8,620 nucleotides of DNA from positions 1 through 8,620 of the forward strand of contig CAYSLC010000217.1 in NCBI GenBank assembly GCA_964431545.1. Reading direction: 5' to 3'. Position 1 is the stretch's first letter, and each line of letters opens with the position of its first letter. A program made the translations under genes and the position numbers. Source of the DNA: CAYSLC01 sp964431545 (GTDB lineage Bacteria > Desulfobacterota > Desulfobacteria > Desulfobacterales > JAABSP01). A model generated the notes under the pieces. It ran no database searches, was not told where the DNA came from, and saw only the letters and a list, made by a program, of their open reading frames with translations. Positions 1 through 5,807 of this stretch are shown one piece after another.

Positions 1-65
1 GCGACGAGCCCCCCGAACGCCATCAACAGAAGGGTTCCCCCCAACGATTTGAACACGGTCCCCAT
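1..65 (-). CDS. 5' fragment of a divergent gene with an N-terminal signal peptide or membrane segment
   Basis: Only the first 21 codons and two bases of this minus-strand gene lie in the window; it continues beyond position 1. The ATG is at 65-63. A good Shine-Dalgarno sequence, AGGAAAGGA (minus strand, 82-74), lies 8 nt upstream, which supports this start. The visible peptide begins MGTVFKSLGG and continues with a hydrophobic run (TLLLMAFGGLV): a lysine followed by a Leu/Gly/Ala/Val stretch, the shape of a Sec signal peptide or a first transmembrane helix. The product is therefore probably exported or membrane-bound. No family can be named from 21 residues. It is divergent from the tamB-like gene and separated from it by about 786 bp, so there is no operon link to the rest of the window. 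Confidence 0.55.
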   Translation of the reverse strand, partial: MGTVFKSLGGTLLLMAFGGLV

Positions 66-73
66 GGTTCGAT

Positions 74-82
74 TCCTTTCCT
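74..82 (-). promoter_or_regulatory. Ribosome binding site of the divergent left-hand gene
   Basis: Read on the minus strand the bases are AGGAAAGGA, a purine-rich Shine-Dalgarno match placed 8 nt before the ATG at 65-63. It is the main evidence that this short open stretch is a genuine gene start. Confidence 0.5.
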
Positions 83-93
83 GGTTTCAGGGT

Positions 94-120
94 TTTCTAT
101 TTCCATAAACCTTATGACAA
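94..120 (-). promoter_or_regulatory. Weak candidate promoter for the divergent left-hand gene
   Basis: On the minus strand a -35-like TTGTCA (120-115, five of six matches to TTGACA) is followed 15 nt later by TAGAAA (99-94, four of six matches to TATAAT). The 15-nt spacer is shorter than the optimal 17, which lowers confidence. The stretch 91-120 is the most AT-rich sequence between the gene start and the repeat array, and the -35 box abuts the first repeat unit (119-145). Confidence 0.25.
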
Positions 121-198
121 GTTCGGAGTTCCGCCTTCAGGCGGTAAGTTGGGAGTTCCGCCTTCAGGCGGTAAGTTGGGAGTTCCGCCTTCAGGCGG
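119..198 (+). repeat. Tandem array of three 27-bp palindromic repeat units
   Basis: Three head-to-tail units lie at 119-145, 146-172 and 173-198; the last lacks its final base. Units 2 and 3 are identical over their shared 26 bp, and unit 1 differs by one base (AAGTTC versus AAGTTG near the start). Each unit contains the near-perfect palindrome CCGCCTTCAGGCGG (6-bp stem, 2-nt centre) after the flank GGAGTT. Because 27 is a multiple of three, both strands read as nine-residue peptide repeats (PPEGGTPNL and RLKAELPTY types). From memory, these words recur as spurious hypothetical proteins in environmental genomes, which would suggest a dispersed family; I cannot check this here. The form resembles REP/REPIN-like elements. 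Confidence 0.85.
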
Positions 199-222
199 CC
201 CGGCTCGAACGGAATGCCCAAA

Positions 223-246
223 CCGCCTGAAGGCGGAACTCCGAAC
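223..246 (-). repeat. Inverted copy of the palindromic repeat unit
   Basis: The reverse complement of 223-246 matches 121-144 exactly over 24 bp, so this copy is closest to unit 1 (it carries the GTTCGGAG variant) rather than units 2 and 3. With the tandem array it forms a large inverted repeat whose 24-bp arms are separated by 78 bp. A head-to-head pair of palindromic units is the arrangement expected of a REPIN-type doublet. Confidence 0.85.
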
Positions 247-267
247 GGGAAATGCGATATTTCCGCG

Positions 268-288
268 CCCCTTTCGCGCTGAAAGGGG
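268..288. repeat. Isolated hairpin with 8-bp perfect stem
   Basis: CCCCTTTC (268-275) and GAAAGGGG (281-288) are perfect complements around a 5-nt loop, GCGCT. No T-run follows on either strand, so it is not a standard intrinsic terminator. The arm resembles the GCCCTTTC arm of the hairpins at 514-526 and 583-595 and may be a diverged relative of that family. Confidence 0.6.
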
Positions 289-506
289 TGAGATTCGAGC
301 CCCCCTCCGGAGAAGCGAACCCCCTCCAAGGGAAGGCTTTTGCTTGGATCTCGATGCGTTTGCCGGCATGTGAACCTTCTTTGAATCGAGATATTTCCCG
401 CCATTACCGGGAAGTTATGGATTAGGTTTCAGATAGCCAAATCAATGCGCGGATGTCAACCGTAAAAACGCGAATCGATGTTCCCTTTCCGATGACGGAG
501 CCGCGG

Positions 507-613
507 ATGTCACGCCCTTTCAGGGCTCAGTCAACATGGGGATCATGTACCCCAGGGCATCGGCCCTGGGCTGGTATGTCCGGCCCTTTCAGGGCACCAA
601 ACGCCGTCGGCGT
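507..613. repeat. Cluster of four short hairpins (second dispersed-repeat family)
   Basis: Two imperfect 20-bp direct repeats (507-526 and 576-595, two mismatches) each contain the hairpin GCCCT-TTC-AGGGC. Between them lies a stronger hairpin with 8-bp perfect stems, CCCAGGGC (551-558) and GCCCTGGG (563-570), around the loop ATCG. A fourth small hairpin, ACGCC-GTC-GGCGT, is at 601-613. The plus-strand translation gives the words RPFRA and GPFRA around a PRASALGW-like or HRPWAG-like core, which I recall as recurrent spurious peptide words in environmental genomes (unverified). The symmetrical layout of small hairpin, large hairpin, small hairpin suggests one composite element. Confidence 0.75.
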
Positions 614-761
614 TGCCGGCTGCAATTCCTGGTAATCGATACAACGAATCTCGTCCAAATGGCGCATGATAGCACGCCAATTCACCCCCCATCCCCGCGC
701 CGCCCGCGCCGACCCCTTCTCCGCGGAAGAGCTGAAAGCCCCGCAAAACGGCATCCGCCAT

Positions 762-790
762 TTGTGAAATCCCGATTTCTCTGCTATGCT
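762..790 (+). promoter_or_regulatory. Candidate extended -10 sigma70-type promoter of the tamB-like operon
   Basis: TTGTGA (762-767, four of six matches to the -35 consensus) is followed after exactly 17 nt by TATGCT (785-790, four of six matches to the -10 consensus). TGC lies directly upstream of the -10 box (782-784), matching the TGn extended -10 motif. Transcription would begin near 797, giving a leader of about 55 nt before the ATG at 852. The -10 overlaps an in-frame upstream ATG at 786, which argues against that codon being the start. Confidence 0.5.
766..779. promoter_or_regulatory. Operator-like inverted repeat in the promoter spacer
   Basis: GAAATC (766-771) and GATTTC (774-779) form a perfect 6-bp dyad with a 2-bp centre. 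It overlaps the end of the -35 box and fills most of the spacer of the candidate promoter. A dimeric repressor here would occlude RNA polymerase. The motif is short and I cannot assign a regulator. Confidence 0.3.
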
Positions 791-851
791 TTACCGTTAT
801 CGGTCTTTTTGTACCGGCTTGTGTCGATACGCTGAATCAGAATGGATACAC

Positions 852-3800
852 ATGCGAAAGCCCATCAAATATACCCTCATCGGAATCGCCGCCCTGATCG
901 GCCTGATCCTCGTCGCCCTGGTCGGGCTCCGGATCTACCTCGGCACCGAATCAGCCCAGCGGATGATCCAGGCAAAGGTGGATGACGCGATCCCCGGCGC
1001 GATCACCTGGAATTCCCTCTCCTTTTCCCTCTCCCGGGGGCGGATCGAGATGACCGACGCCCTGCTCGAAGGGCCGGACGGCGAAAAGATCGCCGGGTTC
1101 GACCGGATCTTCATCGACGTGGCCTGGACCGACCTCTTCGGCGGGACCCTCACCGTAAACCGATTCACCCTGGAAAAGCCCTGGGCCGACATCCGCCGGG
1201 ATGCCGACGGCACCCTCAACATCGCCGAGGCCTTCCCCGAGCCGGGCCCTTCCCAGCCCGAGCCGGAGAAGAAGAAAGAGGGCGGCCCGCCCGTCAACAT
1301 CGTGGTGACATCGGCGGCGATCAAAGGCGGCTCCGTCCGGTTCCAGGCCGAGGACCCCGAACTCTCCGCCTCGGTGAAGGGGATCGACCTCGACCTCAAC
1401 CTGGATCTCCAGGGCCGGACCGGCCGATTCACCTTCACCGTGGCCGAGGGCCACATCCAAAGCCCCGAACTGACGGCCGACCTGGACAAGCTCCGGGCCG
1501 AAGCCTCCCTCGCCGACGGCCGGCTCGATCCGGTCGTCCTCCGGATGGACACCCTCCCCCTCTCCGTCGACGTCACCGGCGCGGTGGACGACATCTTCCA
1601 GGCGCCGGCCCTCGACATCGTCCTGCTGGCAGAGGCCTCCCTGCCCGAAATCCGGAAACTCCTCGGCATCGAGCCGTCCCTCACCGGCGATGTCACGGCC
1701 CGTGCCTCGGTCTCGGGCCCCCTGGCCGACCCGGACGGGGAGATCCACCTGACCTACGGCGGCGGACAGATCTTCGACCGCCCGGTGGCCGGAATCGACC
1801 TGGACGCCGTGGTGGCGGATCGGGTGGTCGATCTGTCGGGGCTCACGGTCCGGGCCGCCGGCGGCTCCCTGGCCGTGAAGGGACAGGTGAACCTCCAAGA
1901 GGCCTTCGGGGACGGGTTCCTGTCGCCGCCCACCGACCTTTCGGCCCTGGCCTATGACCTGAAGGTCTCCGGGGAGCCCCTCGACCTGGCCCAACTCGCC
2001 GGCGAGGGGGGCGGCCTCCGGGGGACCCTCCGGCCGGACCTGTCCATCGCCGGCAAAGGGATCGATCCCCAAACCCTCACCTCCCGGATCTCGGCGGATC
2101 TGGCGGCGGACGGCCTCTCGGTGGGGGGCTTGGGAGATCCCGTGGACGTCCGCCTCGACGCCCAGGCGAAGATGGCCGACGGAACGGCCGTGGTCGAGAC
2201 CCTGAAGGCGGCCGCCGGAAAGATCGACCTCACCGCCAGGGGGCGGTACGACCTGTCGAGCCGGGACCTCTCCGCCGAGGCGTCCCTCGACGCACCGGAC
2301 CTGTCGTCCACCCTCGCCTCCCTGGGCGTCACCGGGATCCAGGGGGAGGCCCGGCTCGACGCCCGGGTCTCCGGACCCATGGACCGGCCCGCCTTCGACG
2401 CGACCCTCACCGGTAACGGACTGGGATTCCAGGAGATCGCCATCGGCGACCTCCGGATCGACGCGGCCATGGACGAGGCCGGGAAGCTGACCCTGTCGAC
2501 CCTGTCGGTGGAGAACCGGGGCTCCGCCATCACCGGGTCGGGGAGCATGGATCTCTTCACCCCCGAAGGGTCGGAACAACAGGATCTCCCCCTCGACCTG
2601 ACCCTCCGGCTCCGGGAGGTGGCGCCGGCCGACTTCCTGCGAAACGAGGGCGCCCCCCGGGGGACCTTCACCGGCCGGCTCGCCCTCTCCGGCACCCTCA
2701 AGGCCCCCGAGGCGACCCTCGCCCTGACCGGAACGGGCCTGGCCGTGCCGGCGGCACGCATCGGCGACCTCGATCTCTCGGCCCGGTTCGCCGACGGCGT
2801 GGTCCACATCGAGCCCCTCACGATCACCAACGGGGAATCGGCCCTGACCGCCAGGGGATCGGCCAAGGTCCTCGACCCCGAAAGCCTCGAACCCCTGGAC
2901 GCCCCGACCTTCGATTTGGCCGTCACCTCCGACGGGATCCGGCTGGCCGATTTCGTGGCGGACGGTTCCGGGACCCTGACCCTCGACGCGGCCCTCCGGG
3001 GGAGCACCGCCAAACCCACGGCCCAGGTCTCCCTCACCGGCACGGACCTCGCCTATCCGCCGGCGGCCATCGGCTCGGCGGCAATGGAGGCCGACCTGGC
3101 CGAATCCGGCCTGCTCACCCTCTCCCGCCTCCGGGTGGAGAACCAGGGCTCCGTGGTGGCCGGAGACGGGACGATCCGTCTCTACGAGGGGAAGCCCGGC
3201 TTCGATCCGGCCCTGCCCCTTTCCATCGACTTGAACCTCGCCGACGTGGAGGCCGGGGATTTCGTGGCCAACGACATCGCAAAGGGGAAACTGGACGGCT
3301 CCGTGGCCCTCTCGGGCTCCATCGCGGCCCCCCAGGTGTCCGTGGACCTTACCGGCGAAGGACTGGCGGTCGAGGAGACCCGTCTGGGGAATCTGGTTCT
3401 CCGGGCCGGCTTCGCCGACGGGAGGGTGGCCGTCGAGACGGCGACCGTGCGAAACGGCGATTCGTCCCTGACCGTGGACGGCACCGCGCGGGTCCTCGAC
3501 CCGGCGACCGGGGAGGTTCTCGCGGATCCGGCCTTCGATCTGGCCGTGTCCGCCGATCCCGTCCATCTGGAAGATTTTCTTCCGGAAATGGAAGGGGCCG
3601 TCACCCTCAAGGCGGATCTCTCCGGCAGCGTTGAATCCCCCAAGGGATCGGTCTCCCTGACGGCCCGGGAACTCGACCTGGGACCCCAGAAGATCCGGAA
3701 CATCACCCTGGACGCCCGGCTGGACGGCCGGATGATCCGGGTCGACCCGCTGGTGGTCTCCATCGACGACGACAACACCATCCGGGGCACCGGCCAATAC

Positions 3801-5732
3801 GGGCTGGACGGATCATACCAGGTCGACCTGGCCGCCGAGAACCTGGCGCTCACCGCCATCGGCCCGGTCCGCGAGGCCGACGTGGTGGAGGGGACCGCCT
3901 CCCTGGACCTCTCCGGCCGGGGGACGATCTCCGATCCCGCCCTGTCGGGAACCATCGACGTGCGAAACCTGAACGTCCGGGGAAAGCCCCTGGAGGACCT
4001 TTCCCTCCAGGTCAGGCTTCGCGACCGCATCGCCGAGGTGGCGGCCGATCTCAACTTCCACGTGGAAGGGACGTACAATCTCGACACCCGGAACTTCTCC
4101 GCCTCCGCCGATTTCAACCGGACCCCCCTCGGCCCCTACCTCCGTCTGGCGAATCAGGAACGGCTGGGCGGCTCCCTGACGGGCCGGATCGAGGCGTCGG
4201 GCAAAGCGGATTCCCTTTCCGCCGTCGAGGCCGAGGCCGATTTCTCCGGCGTCCGGATCCGGATGGACGATCGGGACCTGGTGACGACGCGGGACCTCCG
4301 GGCCTCCCTGGCCGACGGCCGGCTCACCCTGCCCGGCACCGACCTGACGCTTCTCGATGACGGCCGTCTCCGGGTGGCGGGGGGGCTCGGCATCGACGGC
4401 GGCCCCCTCTCCCTCGACCTGGACGGGAAGATCCCGCTGGCCGTGGCCCGCCCCTTCCTCGACGCCGTGCCCGACCTCTCCGGGACCCTCACCCTCGACG
4501 CGACCGTGGCCGGGGCCCTGTCCCAACCGGCGATCCGGGGGGACCTGGCCCTGGAAAACGGCGCCATGTCGGTTCCCGGGCTGGCCCAACGGCTCCATGG
4601 GATCAACGGCAAGGTGAAGATCACCCCCGACGCCCTGAAGATCGCCGATCTCACCGGCCGGATGGACGACGGACGCTTCACCCTCTCCGGGCGGGCGGAC
4701 CTGGACCCCGATTTCTCCCCCACCGCCATCGATTTGACCCTCGCCGGGGACCGGCTCCCCGTCGAAGTGCCCGGAACCCTCGATCTCTCTGTAAACGCGG
4801 ACCTGGCCATGAAGGGGGATCTCACGTCCGCCGCCCTCACCGGGGAGGTGGTCCTCCTGGAGGGGACCTACTACAAGGACGTGGATCTCAACCCCATCGG
4901 CGGGCTCCTCAAGGGGGTGACCCAGCGGAGCCGGGAGACGGCCCCCTCCCCGGTGCCGGAGACGTTCGAGGAGAAGCCGAAGCCGTCGCTTCTCACCGCA
5001 ACGGAGCTGGACGTCGAGATCAAGCCCCGGAACCCCTTCATCGTGGACAACAACCTCGCCTATCTCGAAGTCCAGCCCGACCTGACCCTCGACGGCACCC
5101 TGGCCCGCATCGTGGTCAACGGCCGGGCCGATATCCGGTCGGGCACCGTCACCTACCAGGGGAAGAACTTCGAGGTGACCCGGGGGATCATCGATTTCGT
5201 CAACCCCTACGAGATCGAGCCCACCCTCGACATCGCGGCCCAGGTGGCGGTGCGGGAGTGGACCATCCGCCTGGCCGTCACCGGGACCCCGGAGAACCTG
5301 AACATCAAGATGAGTTCCCGGCCGCCCCTGGAGGACAACGACATCCTCTCCCTGCTTCTGTTCGGCAGCACCTCCGAGGAGCTGATCCAGGGGGAAGGGG
5401 GCACCTCCCAGGCCCCGGCCCGGATGGTGGCGGACATCGTCCAGCGGACGGTGGGGGAGGACATCAAGGCGGCCACCGGCCTGGACATCCTGGAGGTGAA
5501 CGTCAACGGCTCCGGCGACGGGGACGACGCGGAGGCCGGGGTGGAGGTCACCGTGGGCAAGGAACTCTCCCGGCGCATGGCGGTCAAGTATTCGGTGGAG
5601 TCCAAGGACGGCGAGATGGTCCGAAAGACCACGGCGGAGTACAAGCTGCTGGAGAACCTCCTCATGAGCGGATTCCAGGACAGCAAGGGGACCTTCGGCG
5701 GCGAACTGCAGTACCGGCTCGAATTCCGGTAA
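852..5732 (+). CDS. tamB: TamB/AsmA-like inner-membrane-anchored periplasmic protein (translocation and assembly module TamB family)
   Basis: The product has 1626 residues. Residues 7-30 form one hydrophobic anchor after a basic MRKPIK start (N-in, rest periplasmic). Residues about 31-130 resemble the AsmA-like N-terminal region, and a Pro/Glu/Lys linker follows at about 130-148. Residues about 150-1300 are AsmA-type beta repeats, including five modules starting at about 519, 625, 728, 833 and 936. Residues about 1317-1626 match the TamB C-terminal (DUF490) domain, with LTLDGTLARIVVNGRADI, an NPYEIEPTLDI stretch, and SRPPLEDNDILSLLLFG. The family forms a long grooved beta structure across the periplasm, docks on Omp85 POTRA domains, and is implicated in outer-membrane protein assembly and phospholipid transfer. 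I chose ATG 852 because it directly precedes the anchor and is downstream of the promoter; GGA (844-846) is only a weak ribosome binding site. An in-frame ATG at 786 overlaps the -10 box. E. coli TamB is about 1260 residues, so this one is long. YhdP-like roles are an alternative, but the C-terminal domain favours TamB. Confidence 0.93.
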   Translation: MRKPIKYTLIGIAALIGLILVALVGLRIYLGTESAQRMIQAKVDDAIPGAITWNSLSFSLSRGRIEMTDALLEGPDGEKIAGFDRIFIDVAWTDLFGGTLTVNRFTLEKPWADIRRDADGTLNIAEAFPEPGPSQPEPEKKKEGGPPVNIVVTSAAIKGGSVRFQAEDPELSASVKGIDLDLNLDLQGRTGRFTFTVAEGHIQSPELTADLDKLRAEASLADGRLDPVVLRMDTLPLSVDVTGAVDDIFQAPALDIVLLAEASLPEIRKLLGIEPSLTGDVTARASVSGPLADPDGEIHLTYGGGQIFDRPVAGIDLDAVVADRVVDLSGLTVRAAGGSLAVKGQVNLQEAFGDGFLSPPTDLSALAYDLKVSGEPLDLAQLAGEGGGLRGTLRPDLSIAGKGIDPQTLTSRISADLAADGLSVGGLGDPVDVRLDAQAKMADGTAVVETLKAAAGKIDLTARGRYDLSSRDLSAEASLDAPDLSSTLASLGVTGIQGEARLDARVSGPMDRPAFDATLTGNGLGFQEIAIGDLRIDAAMDEAGKLTLSTLSVENRGSAITGSGSMDLFTPEGSEQQDLPLDLTLRLREVAPADFLRNEGAPRGTFTGRLALSGTLKAPEATLALTGTGLAVPAARIGDLDLSARFADGVVHIEPLTITNGESALTARGSAKVLDPESLEPLDAPTFDLAVTSDGIRLADFVADGSGTLTLDAALRGSTAKPTAQVSLTGTDLAYPPAAIGSAAMEADLAESGLLTLSRLRVENQGSVVAGDGTIRLYEGKPGFDPALPLSIDLNLADVEAGDFVANDIAKGKLDGSVALSGSIAAPQVSVDLTGEGLAVEETRLGNLVLRAGFADGRVAVETATVRNGDSSLTVDGTARVLDPATGEVLADPAFDLAVSADPVHLEDFLPEMEGAVTLKADLSGSVESPKGSVSLTARELDLGPQKIRNITLDARLDGRMIRVDPLVVSIDDDNTIRGTGQYGLDGSYQVDLAAENLALTAIGPVREADVVEGTASLDLSGRGTISDPALSGTIDVRNLNVRGKPLEDLSLQVRLRDRIAEVAADLNFHVEGTYNLDTRNFSASADFNRTPLGPYLRLANQERLGGSLTGRIEASGKADSLSAVEAEADFSGVRIRMDDRDLVTTRDLRASLADGRLTLPGTDLTLLDDGRLRVAGGLGIDGGPLSLDLDGKIPLAVARPFLDAVPDLSGTLTLDATVAGALSQPAIRGDLALENGAMSVPGLAQRLHGINGKVKITPDALKIADLTGRMDDGRFTLSGRADLDPDFSPTAIDLTLAGDRLPVEVPGTLDLSVNADLAMKGDLTSAALTGEVVLLEGTYYKDVDLNPIGGLLKGVTQRSRETAPSPVPETFEEKPKPSLLTATELDVEIKPRNPFIVDNNLAYLEVQPDLTLDGTLARIVVNGRADIRSGTVTYQGKNFEVTRGIIDFVNPYEIEPTLDIAAQVAVREWTIRLAVTGTPENLNIKMSSRPPLEDNDILSLLLFGSTSEELIQGEGGTSQAPARMVADIVQRTVGEDIKAATGLDILEVNVNGSGDGDDAEAGVEVTVGKELSRRMAVKYSVESKDGEMVRKTTAEYKLLENLLMSGFQDSKGTFGGELQYRLEFR
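2406..3656 (+). repeat. Four tandem AsmA-type modules in an alternating A-B-C-D (two-module) pattern within the tamB-like gene
   Basis: Modules start with an LTG word at 2406 (A), 2724 (B), 3033 (C) and 3348 (D); a diverged module E starts at 3657 with LTA. Spacings are 318, 309, 315 and 309 bp (106, 103, 105 and 103 residues). A and C share VEN(R/Q)GS, an LPL followed by a hydrophobic strand, and DF(L/V) near the end. B and D share NG(E/D)S(A/S)LT, (K/R)VLDP and FDLAV. A pairs with C and B with D, so the ancestral duplication unit is the two-module block of about 627 bp (209 residues). Confidence 0.8.
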
Positions 5733-5807
5733 CCGGCAGGGAGATCGGGTAGGAACATCGGGACAACGGCGGACAACGACCGAACGACGACACAAGGAGG
5801 AGGCGGC
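5733..5807. other. Short spacer between the tamB-like and Omp85 genes
   Basis: The spacer is 75 bp. It has no hairpin followed by a T-run and no convincing promoter, only a small GGACAACG direct repeat (5761-5768 and 5771-5778) and the ribosome binding site of the next gene. This fits one transcript covering both genes. Confidence 0.6.
5794..5800 (+). promoter_or_regulatory. Strong ribosome binding site that fixes the GTG start of the Omp85 gene
   Basis: AAGGAGG lies 7 nt before GTG at 5808. The nearest in-frame ATG (5844) has no Shine-Dalgarno sequence and would remove the basic N-terminus of the signal peptide, so the GTG start is preferred. Confidence 0.8.

Larger units (their letters stand above)
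66..851. other. Long divergent intergenic region carrying palindromic repeats
   Basis: This stretch of about 786 bp separates two divergently transcribed genes. Several short open frames run through it, but I do not accept any as a gene: their translations are periodic or hairpin-derived and none has a convincing ribosome binding site. It holds, in order, a weak minus-strand promoter, a 27-bp palindromic tandem array with an inverted copy, an isolated 8-bp-stem hairpin, a second cluster of four hairpins, and a plus-strand promoter with an operator-like dyad. I see nothing recognisable in 289-506 or 614-761. The base composition is visibly less GC-rich around 370-500 than in the coding regions. 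Confidence 0.7.

Noticed and set aside
119..198. CRISPR-like array
   Set aside because: The repeats are directly adjacent with no spacers, only three are present, and each is a palindrome; this is a tandem palindromic repeat.
87..404. Open frames of 74-105 codons across the 27-bp repeat array on both strands
   Set aside because: The 27-bp unit is a multiple of three, so any open frame through it gives nine-residue repeats. These are by-products of the palindromic repeat, not proteins.
793..810. A small hairpin (ACCG-TTAT-CGGT) followed by C and five T bases, resembling an attenuator or terminator
   Set aside because: The stem is only 4 bp and would begin at about the predicted transcription start, so it cannot act as a normal intrinsic terminator.
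453..835. Several 60-99 codon frames across the hairpin cluster on both strands
   Set aside because: They translate the hairpins themselves (RPFRA-type words), overlap one another on both strands and lack convincing ribosome binding sites.
951..3797. A 948-codon open frame on the minus strand opposite the tamB-like gene
   Set aside because: It is a shadow caused by GC-rich codon use in the sense gene. Its translation is a low-complexity Gly/Glu/Val/Arg-rich string with no domain, and the sense strand has clear TamB-family features.
5761..5778. GGACAACG direct repeat with 10-bp period before the Omp85 gene
   Set aside because: Two 8-bp copies in a short GC-rich spacer can easily arise by chance, and there is no dyad or other sign of a binding site.
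3813..5795. A 660-codon minus-strand open frame opposite the end of the tamB-like gene
   Set aside because: Same cause: the translation is low-complexity (repeated GEG, HLDV and VEIG-type words), has no ribosome binding site, and lies opposite the conserved TamB C-terminal domain.
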